A stretch of DNA of 41,398 nucleotides from Brevundimonas sp. AAP58 (GCF_001295975.1 NZ_LJHU01000002.1:1-41398); one strand, 5' to 3'; shown: positions 1 through 9,521, numbered from the stretch's first letter. Notes: generated from the letters alone by a model not told the origin. Numbers and translations are program-made.

Positions 1-1149
1 GACGACGGCGGGCAGGTCTCCAGGCGAGGCGGCGACGGCGAGGCCGCCCGCCGCCGTCAGGGCCTCGGTGACCTCTCGCCAGTTGGCGGCGTCCGGGCCG
101 GTTACGGCGGGTTTGGCCAGTCGTGCGGGTTCCAGCGGATTGTGCCCGCCCCAGGGCTCCCGGCCGAGGAACGACCCGAACGAGCCGCCCATGACCACCA
201 CATCCGCTAGCCGCAGGAACAGGCCGAGCTCGCCCAGGGTGTCGGCGACGTAGATGTCGGTCTCGGCGTTCGGCGCCGCGCCCCGCGAGCGCAGGGCGAA
301 GCGGTAGCCGTCGCGGGTCAGGGCGGTCGCGATCTCGGCCCCGCGCTCGGGGTGGCGAGGGACGAGGATCAGGCAGAGCCGCTCGGTCAGGTGATCCAGC
401 GCCCGGACGATGGCGATCTCCTCGCCCTCATGGGTCGAGGCGGCGACGACTACGGGCCGGTCGCCGATGGCGGCGGACAGGGCGGTGAAGGCGCGGGCAT
501 CATGGGGCAGGGGGCCGCCTGAGAGCTTCAGGTTGACCAGCCCATCGATCCGCCCTCCCAGCGCCTGGATGCGGTCGGCCGACACGATGTCCTGAGGCAG
601 GATGCGGTCGAAGGCCTGGACCACGGTCCGCGCCGCGCCGGGAAAGCGCGCCCAGCCGTCGGCGGTCTTCTCGGTGATGCGGGCGCTGACGAGCGCGAGC
701 GGAATGGCGCGTGCCTTGGCCGCCAGGATCAGATTGGGCCACAGCTCGCTCTCGACGAAGACGCCGAGCGCCGGTTTCCAGTGATCGAGAAACGCCGCGA
801 CCGCGCCGGGGGCGTCGACCGGGGCGTACTGGTGGATCACGCCCGGCGGCAGGCGCTGGGCCAGCAGCTCGGCCGAGGTCACCGTGCCGGAGGTGACCAG
901 CACGGTCAGGTCGGGACGGCTCTTCCTGAACCGTTCGACCACCGGCAGCAGTGACAGGGTCTCGCCGATGCTGACGCCGTGCAACCAGACGAGGTCGCCC
1001 TCCGGCCGCGCCACGCCCGCAACGCCCAGGCGTTCGTCGACCCGACGCGGGTCCTCCTTGCCCTGCTTTGCCCGGGCGTCGAGCAGACGCGGAGCCAGAG
1101 GCTCCAGCATCCGTGTCAGCAGCCGGTAGGCGGTCAGGGCCAGGCTCAT
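1..1149 (-). CDS. waaA: 3-deoxy-D-manno-octulosonic acid (Kdo) transferase, 3' end outside window
   Basis: Transfers Kdo from CMP-Kdo to the lipid A precursor at the cytoplasmic face of the inner membrane, in LPS core synthesis. I translated the reverse strand: it starts MSLALTAYRLLTRMLEPLAP and stays open for 383 codons to the window edge. The GT30 N-terminal motif WLHGVSIGE lies near residue 55, followed by the SGTVTSAE and ESELWPN motifs. Further on are VPRHPERG and the C-terminal nucleotide-sugar site GGSFGSFLGREPWGGHNPLEPA. Most of the usual ~420 residues are therefore present and only the last few tens are missing. The ATG overlaps the stop of the upstream acyltransferase-like gene (ATGA), so the two are translationally coupled. 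The family is certain; whether it adds one or two Kdo residues cannot be read from sequence. Confidence 0.93.
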   Translation of the reverse strand, partial: MSLALTAYRLLTRMLEPLAPRLLDARAKQGKEDPRRVDERLGVAGVARPEGDLVWLHGVSIGETLSLLPVVERFRKSRPDLTVLVTSGTVTSAELLAQRLPPGVIHQYAPVDAPGAVAAFLDHWKPALGVFVESELWPNLILAAKARAIPLALVSARITEKTADGWARFPGAARTVVQAFDRILPQDIVSADRIQALGGRIDGLVNLKLSGGPLPHDARAFTALSAAIGDRPVVVAASTHEGEEIAIVRALDHLTERLCLILVPRHPERGAEIATALTRDGYRFALRSRGAAPNAETDIYVADTLGELGLFLRLADVVVMGGSFGSFLGREPWGGHNPLEPARLAKPAVTGPDAANWREVTEALTAAGGLAVAASPGDLPAVV

Positions 1150-1832
1150 ATGCGCTCCAGCCCCGTCAGCGCGTCGGCGCGCGCTTCGACCGCCGTCAGG
1201 CGCTCGGTCCAGGCGGCGGTGACATCGCCGAGGTCGGCGCCATCAGGATAAAAATCCAGACCGTAGACGATGGCGCCGCGCGCGAAGGGCAGGGGAAGGA
1301 GCGCGCGATCCCAGCTGTTCAGCCGAATAGCGGGGTTGCAGCTCATCCCGATGAACAGCACCGGGGCGCCGGACATCCGGGCCATCAGCGGCATGCCTTC
1401 GGCCATGACCCGAGCCGGTCCGCGAGGGCCGTCGGGGGTGATGGCGAGCGCGCCAACCTTCAACTGCTTCAGGCCGTCCCTGAGAGCACGGGATCCGCCC
1501 TTGGCCGCATCGGCCTTGTCCTTGTTGGCGGAAGAGCCGCGCACGGCGGGGAAGCCCTGGCGGGCCACGGCCTTGGCGATGAACTCGCCGTCGGCGCTCA
1601 GCGATATCAAGGCCTTGGCGGGCTGAGCTCGCGTCAAATCCCAGCAGGCGGGCGACAGGCCGATGCGGGAATGCCAGAAGGCGCAGATGACCCCGCCCTT
1701 GGCCGCCCAGACCGCCTCGGCATGCTCGCGGCCTTCATAGGTCCAGCGAATGGTGGCGAAGCAGAAGCGCATCCAGGCGGCCAGCAGCGACGCCAGCAGG
1801 CTTTGGATGACCGGGTTCCTCAGCGGCCTCAC
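1146..1832 (-). CDS. DUF374 lysophospholipid acyltransferase-like protein
   Basis: A 228-residue protein of the DUF374 group, related to the PlsC/LpxL acyltransferases and probably acting on a membrane lipid or lipid A intermediate. A hydrophobic N-terminal stretch (about residues 8-28) probably anchors it. FWHSRIG (His54) resembles the acyltransferase HX4D region but is not the canonical motif. TPDGPRGP (residues 132-139) is the family hallmark. It lies directly upstream of waaA with a 4-bp overlap and 1 bp downstream of the MsbA-like exporter stop. The three form one leftward LPS/lipid A export and assembly unit. The acyl donor and acceptor are unknown, so I give no gene symbol. Confidence 0.82.
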   Translation of the reverse strand: MRPLRNPVIQSLLASLLAAWMRFCFATIRWTYEGREHAEAVWAAKGGVICAFWHSRIGLSPACWDLTRAQPAKALISLSADGEFIAKAVARQGFPAVRGSSANKDKADAAKGGSRALRDGLKQLKVGALAITPDGPRGPARVMAEGMPLMARMSGAPVLFIGMSCNPAIRLNSWDRALLPLPFARGAIVYGLDFYPDGADLGDVTAAWTERLTAVEARADALTGLERI

Positions 1833-1833
1833 G

Positions 1834-3666
1834 TCAGGCGACCGAGGCGACGGACGGAGTCCCGTCCAGCGACTGCGCCTTGGCCAGACGGCTGTAGAGC
1901 CCGCCCTTGCGAACCAGGGCGTCGTGGCTGCCGCTCTCGACGATGCGGCCGGCTTCCAGCACCAGGATGCGGTCGGCGTGGCGCACGGTGGACAGTCTGT
2001 GGGCGATCATCAACGTTGATCGGCCTGTCATGAGGCGCTCCAGAGCGGCCTGGACCAGGGCCTCGCTCTCGGTGTCGAGCGCCGAGGTGGCCTCATCCAG
2101 CAGCAGGATCGGCGCGTCCTTCAGGAACGCCCGGGCGATGGCGATGCGCTGCCGCTGGCCGCCCGACAGGCGCAGGCCCGCCTCGCCCGCGCGGGTGGCG
2201 TAACCTTCGGGAAGCGTTGTGATGAAGTCGTGCGCCGCCGCCGCCCTGGCCGCCGCCTCGATCTGCGCCTGCGTCGCGCCGGGCCGGCCATAGGCGATGT
2301 TGGCGGCGACGGTGTCGTCGAACAGGAAGGGCTCCTGCGTCACGAGCGCGATGCGGTCGCGCAGGTCCGTCAGGCTGAGCTCGCGCAGGTCGACACCGTT
2401 CAGAGTCACGGCCCCGGCGGTCACGTCGTAGAAGCGTGGCAAGAGGCTCAGCAGGGTGGACTTGCCGCCGCCGGACGGGCCGACCAAGGCGACGGTTTCG
2501 CCCGGCGAGACGGTGAAGGACACATCCGACAGGGTCGGCCCGACGGCTCCATAGGCGAAGCTCACATCCTCGAAGCCGATCGTCACAGGACCGGCAGGTA
2601 ACGGCCGGGGCGTGGCCGCCTCGCGGATCTCGGGCGCGATGTCCAGCGCCGCGAACAGCCGACGCGCCGCCGTCATCCCTTCGGTCATCACGGTCTGGAG
2701 GTTGGTCACCTGACGCAGCGACTGGCCCGCCGACATGAGCAGGCCGACGTAGGCGGCGAAGGCGCCGATGGTCAGCTGGTCCTGCCGCGCCTGCCAACCC
2801 GCATAGGCCATGATGGCCGCGACGATCAGCACGGCGACCAGGTTCGAGGACGGCCCGGCGAAGGCGCGACTGTCCGCCGACTTGATGACGTGCTTCTGGC
2901 GGCGCGACACGACCTCGCCGACGCGGGCCTCTTCGGCCGCCTCGCGGTTCTCGATCTTGATCAGGCGGACGCCGTCCAGGTTCTCCATCAGGGCGGTCGA
3001 CAGGTTCTCGGTCTCGACCATGGCCCCCGTGGTGGCCTTCCTCATCCGCTTGCCGAAGCGGCGGATGATCCAGGCGATGACGGGCGCGCCCAGGAAGACG
3101 ACCAGCGTCATCCGCCAGTCCAGCCACAGCATGTAGCCCAGCACGGCGACCAGGGTCAGGGCGTGCTGGGTGTAGTTGACGACGCCGTTGGTGAAGGCTT
3201 CGCGCACCAGATTGGCGTCGAAGAGAACCGAGGAGACAAAGGCGCCCGAATGCTGGCTGCGCAGCCGTGCCAGGTCGGCCCGGATCATGGCTCCGAACAG
3301 CCGCACCTGGATGTCGCCGACCACGCCGTGGCCGATGCGGTTGACCAGCGCCGCCTGGCCGAGCGCCGCGATCGTCGAGATCAGGCCGACGCCCACGATG
3401 ACCGCCGGCACGCCCCACAGCGCGTCCTCGGGCGGGATGCGGAACAGGCCACCCAGCACCCTGACCGGCTGGCCCAAGAACATGCCGTCGATCGCGGGCT
3501 GAAGCAGTTGCAGCACCGTCGCGGTGCTGATCCCCGCGACTGCGGCGCAGATCAGCGACAGGATCAGCGCGCCCCTGCGCCGGGACAGGTAGTCCCGCCA
3601 GACGCGCGCCAGCAGGCCGCGCGAGCGCGCGGGCGGGGCGTCCGGGTTCGGAACGATCAAACTCAT
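1834..3666 (-). CDS. MsbA-like lipid exporter, fused ABC permease/ATPase
   Basis: A 610-residue half-transporter that acts as a homodimer. An N-terminal six-helix membrane domain (about residues 30-330) precedes a full ATPase domain. Numbering from the ATG at 3666, Walker A GPSGGGKST is at 396-404, the Q-loop Gln at 444, signature LSGGQ at 500-504, Walker B ILLLDEA at 520-526 and the H-loop His at 556. Location next to waaA and the DUF374 gene points to flipping of lipid A-core across the inner membrane (MsbA role), though multidrug export cannot be excluded. The frame extends ten codons upstream to a TTG at 3696. I prefer the ATG at 3666 because it fits the conserved N-terminus, although neither start has a convincing ribosome binding site. 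Confidence 0.88.
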   Translation of the reverse strand: MSLIVPNPDAPPARSRGLLARVWRDYLSRRRGALILSLICAAVAGISTATVLQLLQPAIDGMFLGQPVRVLGGLFRIPPEDALWGVPAVIVGVGLISTIAALGQAALVNRIGHGVVGDIQVRLFGAMIRADLARLRSQHSGAFVSSVLFDANLVREAFTNGVVNYTQHALTLVAVLGYMLWLDWRMTLVVFLGAPVIAWIIRRFGKRMRKATTGAMVETENLSTALMENLDGVRLIKIENREAAEEARVGEVVSRRQKHVIKSADSRAFAGPSSNLVAVLIVAAIMAYAGWQARQDQLTIGAFAAYVGLLMSAGQSLRQVTNLQTVMTEGMTAARRLFAALDIAPEIREAATPRPLPAGPVTIGFEDVSFAYGAVGPTLSDVSFTVSPGETVALVGPSGGGKSTLLSLLPRFYDVTAGAVTLNGVDLRELSLTDLRDRIALVTQEPFLFDDTVAANIAYGRPGATQAQIEAAARAAAAHDFITTLPEGYATRAGEAGLRLSGGQRQRIAIARAFLKDAPILLLDEATSALDTESEALVQAALERLMTGRSTLMIAHRLSTVRHADRILVLEAGRIVESGSHDALVRKGGLYSRLAKAQSLDGTPSVASVA

Positions 3667-3764
3667 CCGTCGGAGGTCGGACGCCCCGCCGGTCAAGTCA
3701 AGCGAAGTCCGCGCGCAACATGGCTGGTGGCGCCGGTCTGCGAGGCTCGCTATCTGCGCTACCC

Positions 3765-4433
3765 ATGACCAGCCGGTTCGACATGGCGACGGAGGCCGGC
3801 CGCAAGGCCGCAGAGCGCGACTACTTCTGGAACGACCACGCCTTCCTGCGGCTGGCGTTTCAGAACGCCCACTGGCTGGGGCCGGATCTGGTGCGCACCA
3901 ACCAGCCGTCGCCGCGACAGCTTGAAGGTTGGGCGAAGCGGGGGATCAAGACGGTCATCAACCTGCGGGGTCAGAGGGACGAGGGCTACTACTGGCTGGA
4001 GAAGGCGGCGTGTGAGCGGCTGGGGCTGACGATGATCGACGCTCCGCTCGACAGCCGCGATCCGCCCGGCAAGGACCGTGTGCGCCGCGCGCGCGACCTG
4101 TTCGCCACCATCGAGTACCCGGCGCTGATCCACTGCAAGTCCGGCGCGGACCGGGCCGGTCTGATGGCGGTCTTCTATCGCCATTTCCACCTGGGCGAGC
4201 CGATCTCCCAGGCGATGCGGGAGCTATCGAAGAAGTATCTGCACAGCCGCGAGGGCCTGACCGGAGTGCTGGACCACTTCCTGGAGACCTATGTCCGGGA
4301 GGTCGAACCGACCGGCGTCGGCTTCATGGAGTGGGTCGAAAGCGACGCCTATGACCCCGAGGCCATGCGAAAAGACTTTCGCGCCAACTGGTGGGGCACC
4401 CTGCTGACCGAGAAGCTGCTGCGGCGCGAGTAG
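3765..4433 (+). CDS. Tyrosine/dual-specificity phosphatase-like protein
   Basis: A cytoplasmic phosphatase-family protein of 222 residues. The P-loop HCKSGADRAG fits the HCX5R signature, with the nucleophilic Cys, the phosphate-binding Arg and a following Ala-Gly. An upstream Asp in the segment APLDSRDPP is a candidate general acid. The substrate is not known; relatives act on phosphotyrosine proteins or phosphoinositides. The frame is open from an ATG at 3720. I chose the ATG at 3765 because MTSRFDMATEAGRKAAERD reads like the start of relatives and leaves room for the divergent promoters with the MsbA-like gene. Neither start shows a good Shine-Dalgarno site. It converges on a small membrane-protein gene, with stops 3 bp apart. 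Confidence 0.8.
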   Translation: MTSRFDMATEAGRKAAERDYFWNDHAFLRLAFQNAHWLGPDLVRTNQPSPRQLEGWAKRGIKTVINLRGQRDEGYYWLEKAACERLGLTMIDAPLDSRDPPGKDRVRRARDLFATIEYPALIHCKSGADRAGLMAVFYRHFHLGEPISQAMRELSKKYLHSREGLTGVLDHFLETYVREVEPTGVGFMEWVESDAYDPEAMRKDFRANWWGTLLTEKLLRRE

Positions 4434-4436
4434 GGC

Positions 4437-4640
4437 TCAGCCCCAGGGACCGGTCGGGGTGCGTGACGGCGGCTCGTCGCGCTCGCGCGTCTCGGCCTTC
4501 TTCTCGCTGGACCAGCCCCGGAACCAGCGGCGGTAGCCGTCGGCGTCACGAAGGGCGAAGACCCAGATAACCAGCGTCGCCAGAAGCCCGACCAGTGCCG
4601 CGATCTGCGTGCCGTCGAGCGTGGTTCCGAACAGGGTCAT
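4437..4640 (-). CDS. Small single-span membrane protein, unknown function
   Basis: A 67-residue protein I do not recognise. It has one clear transmembrane helix (about residues 12-29, QIAALVGLLATLVIWVFAL) followed by a basic, then highly charged C-terminal tail rich in Glu, Lys and Arg and ending in a Pro-rich stretch. Its ATG overlaps the stop of the next small membrane gene upstream (ATGA at 4637-4640), so the pair is translationally coupled. That coupling and the clean membrane topology argue that both are real genes. Confidence 0.6.
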   Translation of the reverse strand: MTLFGTTLDGTQIAALVGLLATLVIWVFALRDADGYRRWFRGWSSEKKAETRERDEPPSRTPTGPWG

Positions 4641-4861
4641 ACCTGCCTCTCCGGCTCGCGTGCGGGCTCAGTCGCAGTCTTGGGCAGGGGCGCATGGGCG
4701 AAGGGGTCGGCGGCCTGTTCAGTGGCCGTAGGAGGCTCGCCCCAGGCGGTGTCCTGTTCCTTGCGCTGTTCATACGGGCGGGACGGCGTCTGACGCGTAG
4801 CGACGGCGACGATGGCCACGCCCAGCGCCAGAAGGCTCAGCACGATCAGGGTCGGGGTCAT
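4637..4861 (-). CDS. Small membrane-anchored protein, unknown function
   Basis: A 74-residue protein with an N-terminal hydrophobic segment (about residues 4-22, TLIVLSLLALGVAIVAVAT), probably an uncleaved anchor. The remaining hydrophilic tail is rich in Pro, Glu, Thr and Ala. The start is preceded on the coding strand by AGGAGCGATCCC, a good ribosome binding site. It is the first gene of a two-gene unit and overlaps the next by 4 bp. No function can be assigned. Confidence 0.6.
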   Translation of the reverse strand: MTPTLIVLSLLALGVAIVAVATRQTPSRPYEQRKEQDTAWGEPPTATEQAADPFAHAPLPKTATEPAREPERQV

Positions 4862-4954
4862 GGGATCGCTCCTGTGCTCTGGCGGAACCTAGACCGAAAC
4901 AGCGCGCACGTCGCCGGGGCGGTTCCCGCCGCGACGATTGGCCCCCTCGCAGGC

Positions 4955-5200
4955 TCAGGCGTCGCCGCGCGGGTCGATCAGCCGGTGGGCGTGCAGGATG
5001 AAGTAGCGCATGTGGGCGTTGTCCACTGTCGCCTGGGCCCGCGCCTTCCACGCCGCCTTGGCCTCGGCGTAGTTGCCGAAGGCGCCGACGAACTCGACCT
5101 TGGACAGGTCGCGGAAGACCGGCTGGTCGAGGTGGCGCAGCTCGCCCCCGATCACGAGGTGCAGAAGCTGGGGGTCGGCGGTGTTGGGGGCATCGGTCAT
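4955..5200 (-). CDS. DUF4170 family protein
   Basis: An 81-residue soluble protein matching the DUF4170 family. Recognisable segments are HLVIGGELRHLD, VGAFGNYAEAKAAWKARAQ and the conserved ending RYFILHAHRLIDP. Function is unknown. In alphaproteobacteria the family commonly sits beside inositol-monophosphatase-like and LPS genes, as here: it follows cysQ after 25 bp and precedes the waaA–msbA group. It is therefore probably co-transcribed with cysQ. Confidence 0.8.
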   Translation of the reverse strand: MTDAPNTADPQLLHLVIGGELRHLDQPVFRDLSKVEFVGAFGNYAEAKAAWKARAQATVDNAHMRYFILHAHRLIDPRGDA

Positions 5201-5225
5201 GGAAGAGCGTCCGGGGAGGGGGCGT

Positions 5226-6020
5226 TTACTCGCGCAGCGGGATAGGCGCAGTGCGCCGGATGATCAACGGGTGGAGCGCCGGGGCCGAGCAGACCAGGCT
5301 GGCCTGTCGCGGATCGGGCTGGTTGAACCGCCAGGAGCGGCCGTGGTGGTCGGACACCCTGGCCCCGGCCTCGGCGGCGATCAGGGCCCCGGCGCAGACG
5401 TCCCAGTCCCATTTGGGCGTGAGCGCGATGGCGGCGTCGAAGGCTCCGGAGGCCACCAGCGCCATGCGATAGGCGAGGGCGTTTCTCTTCTCGTAGCGCA
5501 TCGTCGGCCACGGCTCGGGCCAGTGCGGGCCCTCCATCAGTCGGGCGTCGGCGAGGACCGCGGCGTCGTCCAAGGTCGTCTCGTCGGAGGCAGCGATCGG
5601 CTTGCCGTTCAGGCGGGCACCCCCGCTGGTCGTTGCTTCATAGGTCTCGCCCGTCGCGGGCACATGGATCACGGCGGCGACGGGCTGGCCGTCCTCGACG
5701 ACGGCGATGGGCACGCACCACCACGGGCGGGCCTTCATGAAGGCGACGGTGCCGTCGATGGGATCGACGACGAAGATGCGCCGCCGCGACAGGCGGTCCG
5801 GGCTGTCCGCCGTCTCCTCTGACAGCCAGCCATAGTCGGGTCGGGCAGTCAGAAGGCGGTCCTTCAGCATGGCGTCGACGGCGAGGTCTGCGTTCGTGAC
5901 CGGCGATCCGCCGGGCTTGGCGGTGATCTTGAGCCCGCGCGCCCGTTCCGCCTCGGCCAGCGCCCCAGCCGCGAGCGCCGCCTCCCGGATCAGGGCCAGG
6001 TCGGCGTCCAGATCGCTCAT
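5226..6020 (-). CDS. cysQ: 3'(2'),5'-bisphosphate nucleotidase, inositol-monophosphatase family
   Basis: Probably hydrolyses 3'-phosphoadenosine 5'-phosphate, the by-product of sulfate assimilation, in an Mg-dependent reaction. The family's metal sites are visible: LSEET (Glu68/Glu69), VDPIDGTVAF (Asp86, Asp89) and WDWDVCAG (about residues 204-211). The 264-residue length is normal for CysQ. The stop codon of pmbA overlaps its start (ATGA at 6017-6020), so it is translationally coupled behind pmbA. The same fold serves inositol monophosphatases, so the exact substrate is an assignment by similarity and by its neighbour DUF4170. Confidence 0.85.
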   Translation of the reverse strand: MSDLDADLALIREAALAAGALAEAERARGLKITAKPGGSPVTNADLAVDAMLKDRLLTARPDYGWLSEETADSPDRLSRRRIFVVDPIDGTVAFMKARPWWCVPIAVVEDGQPVAAVIHVPATGETYEATTSGGARLNGKPIAASDETTLDDAAVLADARLMEGPHWPEPWPTMRYEKRNALAYRMALVASGAFDAAIALTPKWDWDVCAGALIAAEAGARVSDHHGRSWRFNQPDPRQASLVCSAPALHPLIIRRTAPIPLRE

Positions 6021-7363
6021 TTGCCCGCGATGGCAACGCCGTCGATCAGCAGGGATGGGCTGTTGGCCGAGCCCCGGAATTCCAGGTCCGACCCGGGGAC
6101 CAGCCGCAGCATCATCTCCGCCAGCTTGCCGGCGACGGTGATCTCGCTGACCGGATAGGCGATCTCGCCGTTCTCGAACCAGAAGCCGTGCACCCCCGCC
6201 GACCAGTCGCCGGTGTTGGGATTGAGCGACGGTCCGAACATGCCGGTGACGACCAATCCGCTCCCAGCGTCAGCCATCAGCCCGGCCTGATCCTTATCGC
6301 CCGGCGTCAGGTGCAGGTTGTGGGTCGAGACGCCGGGCGGCCCGGCGGAGCCCCGCGAGGCATGGCCGGTGGTCTTCAGGCCCAGCTGGGCGGCGGCCGC
6401 ACGGTTCAGCAGCCAGGTCTGTAGCACACCGTCCTCGACGATGGCGATCTCTTCGACCGGCGAGCCTTCGTCGTCGAAGGGGGTGGAGCCCAGGCCGCGC
6501 ACGCGGAACGGGTCGTCGATGACGCTGACGCCCCTGGCCAGCACCTGCTGGCCCATTCGCCCCATCAGAAAGGACGTACCGCGCGCCACCGACGGTCCGG
6601 CGATGGCACCGATCAGGGGCGACAGCACCTGGGTGGCGATCCTGCGATCGAAGATCACGGGGGCGGTGGTGGAGGCGATCTTCCGCGGTCCCAAACGGGC
6701 CGCGGCCCTGCGTCCGGCCTCGGCGCCGATGGCCTCGGGCGAAGGCAGGTCGGACAGGTGGCGCGTGGTGCGGCCCTCTCCGCCGCGCTCCATGGCCCCG
6801 TCGCGCTCGGCGATGACGCTGGCGTGCAGCGAGAAGCCGGTGGCCTCGTAGCGGCCGTCGAAGCCCTCCGACGTGACCAGCCGCCAGCGCGAGGAGGAAT
6901 AGCCGGCGCCCGCGCCCTCGGACCGGGCAACCTCGGGCGTGGCCAGCGCCACGGCCTCGGCCTCGCGGGACACAGCTTCCAGCTCGGCGGCGGATTGTTC
7001 GCTGGGATCGAACAGGTCGAGCTCCCGGAACGGCCCCTGCGCCAGCTGATCGCGCGGCGTGATGTCGTTGTAGGGATCTTCCGGGGCCAGCCGCGCCATG
7101 GCGACGGCGCGTTCGACCAGGCGAGCGCGGGCGGCTTCCGACAGGTCGGACGCCGAAACCGTCGCCTGACGCCGTCCGACGAAGACCCGCAGTCCGAGGT
7201 CGCGGCTCTCCTCGCGCTCGACGTCCTCCAGCGCGCCGTTGCGAACGCCAACCGAAAGGGATGCGCGCTCCGATGATACGGCTTCTGCGGCGTCGGCTCC
7301 GGCTTTCAGGGCGTCTCGGACAAGATCGTGCAGAAGGTCGGCGGGCGCGGGACTGTCGGACAT
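6017..7363 (-). CDS. pmbA: TldD/PmbA-family metalloprotease subunit PmbA
   Basis: PmbA (TldE) partners TldD in a cytoplasmic protease that trims peptides such as microcin precursors. The 448-residue protein starts [15 protein letters not shown] and shows the N-terminal Glu/Arg-rich segment ([20 protein letters not shown]). Its diagnostic C-terminal region includes [35 protein letters not shown] and [17 protein letters not shown]. As expected for PmbA rather than TldD, I see no HEXXXH zinc motif. The ATG at 7363 is preferred over an upstream TTG at 7399. It is divergent from ubiD across 82 bp and translationally coupled to cysQ. Confidence 0.9.
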   Translation of the reverse strand: MSDSPAPADLLHDLVRDALKAGADAAEAVSSERASLSVGVRNGALEDVEREESRDLGLRVFVGRRQATVSASDLSEAARARLVERAVAMARLAPEDPYNDITPRDQLAQGPFRELDLFDPSEQSAAELEAVSREAEAVALATPEVARSEGAGAGYSSSRWRLVTSEGFDGRYEATGFSLHASVIAERDGAMERGGEGRTTRHLSDLPSPEAIGAEAGRRAAARLGPRKIASTTAPVIFDRRIATQVLSPLIGAIAGPSVARGTSFLMGRMGQQVLARGVSVIDDPFRVRGLGSTPFDDEGSPVEEIAIVEDGVLQTWLLNRAAAAQLGLKTTGHASRGSAGPPGVSTHNLHLTPGDKDQAGLMADAGSGLVVTGMFGPSLNPNTGDWSAGVHGFWFENGEIAYPVSEITVAGKLAEMMLRLVPGSDLEFRGSANSPSLLIDGVAIAGK

Positions 7364-7445
7364 GGGGCCGCATATGGCCGACGCGCGCCTGTGCCGCAAT
7401 CGCCGTGGGCTTCCCAGCGACGCCGGGCGGCTCTACCACCCGACC

Positions 7446-8972
7446 ATGGCTTACAAAGACCTTCGCGAGTTCATCACGGTGCTGGAGGCGCAGGGCGAGC
7501 TGGTCCGCGTGACGGAGCCCGTCTCGACCGTGCTGGAGATGACCGAGATCCAGACGCGGCTGTTGCGGAATGGCGGGCCGGCCGTCCTGTTCGAAAAGCC
7601 CGTCATGCCCGACGGGTCCATCAGCCCCATCCCGGCGCTGGCCAATCTGTTCGGCACGGTCAAGCGCGTGGCCATGGGCGTGACGCTGGAGAAGAAGCAG
7701 CGGACCACGGCGGCGGAGCTGCGCGAGGTCGGCGAACTGCTGGCCTTCCTCAAGAACCCGACGCCGCCGCGCGGCTTCGGCGAGGCGATGGAGTTGTTGC
7801 CGCTGGCCCAGACCGTCATGGCCATGCGGCCCAAGACGGTGAAGTCCGCGCCGGTGCAGGAGGTGGTGCTGAAGGGCGACCAGATCGACCTGACGTCATT
7901 GCCCATCCAAACCTGCTGGCCCGGAGAGCCCGCGCCGCTCATCACCTGGGGCCTGGTGGTTACCAAGGGGCCGAGCGAGGACCGCGAAGACGACTTTAAC
8001 CTCGGCATCTATCGCATGCAGGTGCTGGGCAAAGACCGGGCGATCATGCGCTGGCTGGCCCACCGCGGCGGGGCCCAGCACTATGCCCGCCACAAGAAAA
8101 AGAAGACCGGGCCGCTGCCCTGCGCCGTCGTGCTTGGGGCCGATCCGGGGACCATCCTGGCGGCTGTGACGCCGGTGCCCGACACCCTGTCGGAGTATCA
8201 GTTCGCAGGCCTGATGCGGGGCCAGAAGGCCGAGCTGGTCCCCTGCAAGACCGTGCCGCTGATGGTGCCGGCGCGCGCCGAGATCGTACTGGAGGGCCAC
8301 GTCCTGCTGGACGAACACGCGCCCGAGGGCCCCTACGGCGACCACACCGGCTACTACAACTCGGTCGAGACCTTCCCGGTCTTCCAGGTCAGCGCCATCA
8401 CCATGCGCCGCGACCCCGTCTATCTGACCACCTTCACCGGCCGCCCGCCGGACGAGCCTAGCGTGCTGGGCGAGGCGCTGAATGAGGTCTTCATTCCGCT
8501 GTTGCGCGCCCAGTTTCCGGAGATCGTCGACTTCTGGCTGCCGCCCGAGGGATGCAGCTACCGCATCGCGGTGGTGTCGATGAAGAAGGCCTATCCCGGC
8601 CACGCCAAGCGGGTGATGCTGGGCGTCTGGAGCTTCCTGCGCCAGTTCATGTACACCAAGTGGGTCATCGTCGTGGACGACGACATCGACGCCCGCGACT
8701 GGAAGGACGTCATGTGGGCCATCTCGACCAAGATGGACCCTGCCCGCGACATCACCGTCATCGATAACACCCCGATCGACTACCTGGACTTCGCGTCCCC
8801 CGAGAGCGGCCTGGGTTCCAAGATCGGCCTGGACGCCACGGACAAATGGCCGCCGGAGACGAAGCGCGAATGGGGCGAGGTCATCCGCATGGACAAGGCC
8901 GTGGTCGAGCGGGTGTCGGAGATGTGGGGTCGGCTGGGATTGCCGGGCGATGGGGCCCCCATCTGGAGGTGA
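7446..8972 (+). CDS. ubiD: UbiD: 4-hydroxy-3-polyprenylbenzoate decarboxylase
   Basis: A prenyl-FMN-dependent decarboxylase of ubiquinone synthesis, 508 residues (E. coli UbiD has 497). The N-terminus [20 protein letters not shown] and [10 protein letters not shown] follow the E. coli enzyme closely. [15 protein letters not shown] is the conserved acidic active-site region. The ATG at 7446 is chosen because upstream codons in the same frame are antisense to pmbA. Clustering with pmbA and cysQ is housekeeping-like. I therefore read it as ubiquinone biosynthesis rather than as part of the aromatic catabolic block 2 kb away. It would need a UbiX flavin prenyltransferase from elsewhere. Confidence 0.9.
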   Translation: MAYKDLREFITVLEAQGELVRVTEPVSTVLEMTEIQTRLLRNGGPAVLFEKPVMPDGSISPIPALANLFGTVKRVAMGVTLEKKQRTTAAELREVGELLAFLKNPTPPRGFGEAMELLPLAQTVMAMRPKTVKSAPVQEVVLKGDQIDLTSLPIQTCWPGEPAPLITWGLVVTKGPSEDREDDFNLGIYRMQVLGKDRAIMRWLAHRGGAQHYARHKKKKTGPLPCAVVLGADPGTILAAVTPVPDTLSEYQFAGLMRGQKAELVPCKTVPLMVPARAEIVLEGHVLLDEHAPEGPYGDHTGYYNSVETFPVFQVSAITMRRDPVYLTTFTGRPPDEPSVLGEALNEVFIPLLRAQFPEIVDFWLPPEGCSYRIAVVSMKKAYPGHAKRVMLGVWSFLRQFMYTKWVIVVDDDIDARDWKDVMWAISTKMDPARDITVIDNTPIDYLDFASPESGLGSKIGLDATDKWPPETKREWGEVIRMDKAVVERVSEMWGRLGLPGDGAPIWR

Positions 8973-9071
8973 GCGAGGAGACCCCGCGGGCATTGTGACG
9001 CAAAAAAGATTTTTCGTGACCGATTGGTAATGTCGAAGTATCGTTTTGGGCCACCTCCCCGGGAGTTCACC

Positions 9072-9401
9072 ATGAAGTCTGTAGCCGTAGCTGTCCTTTC
9101 GCTTGCCTTGGCCACCCCTGTTTTCACAGTGCCTGTGCCGGCGGATGCGCAGGTGATGGTGGGCCGCGGTGCCGCACGAGGTGCCGCCCCCCGCCGTCCA
9201 GCGCTGACCCCGCGCGAAGAAAACCGGCTGATTGAGGCCGAGGATGCCGTCTGGGAACTGGAAGATCAGATCGCCGAAATCGAAGCGGCCGAGTCTCCAA
9301 CCCCCGAGCAGCAGGCCCAGTTGCCTGAGCTGCGGGAGCGGCTGGAGCGCGAGACGGCTGTCGTCGAACGCCTGACGGCCAAGCGCGACCGCCGGAGCTG
9401 A
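9072..9401 (+). CDS. Small secreted coiled-coil protein, unknown function
   Basis: A 109-residue protein I do not recognise. It starts MKSVAVAVLSLALATPVFT with a signal peptide and probable cleavage after ADA (about residue 26). A Gly/Ala/Arg-rich linker follows, then a long amphipathic helix from about residue 46 (REENRLIEAEDAVWELEDQI) that looks like a coiled coil. It ends in a basic tail. The ATG at 9072 has CGGGAG seven bases upstream, so I reject an in-frame ATG at 9024. A periplasmic location is inferred. It is a single gene, with a hairpin (9409-9440) just after its stop. Confidence 0.6.
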   Translation: MKSVAVAVLSLALATPVFTVPVPADAQVMVGRGAARGAAPRRPALTPREENRLIEAEDAVWELEDQIAEIEAAESPTPEQQAQLPELRERLERETAVVERLTAKRDRRS

Positions 9402-9408
9402 ACCGGAA

Positions 9409-9440
9409 CTCTGCGGGCCTTTCTTGAGAGACCCGCAGAG
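9409..9440. terminator. Hairpin between convergent genes, possible terminator
   Basis: A 9-bp perfect stem (CTCTGCGGG at 9409-9417 pairing with CCCGCAGAG at 9432-9440) with a 14-base loop lies between the converging coiled-coil and MFS genes. Neither strand has a good T-tract, so if it terminates it does so weakly or with Rho. Confidence 0.4.
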
Positions 9441-9521
9441 CCCTCAGGACGCAGAGTCCTCAGCGCACCGCAGACCACGACGGCACGAAGTCCGACACCG
9501 ATACGCGCTTGATGCCAAGGG

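Noticed and set aside
7446..8972. UbiD as a lignin-acid decarboxylase belonging to the aromatic block
   Set aside because: Its sequence follows E. coli UbiD and it is linked to pmbA and cysQ, not to the aromatic operons; ubiquinone synthesis is the simpler reading.
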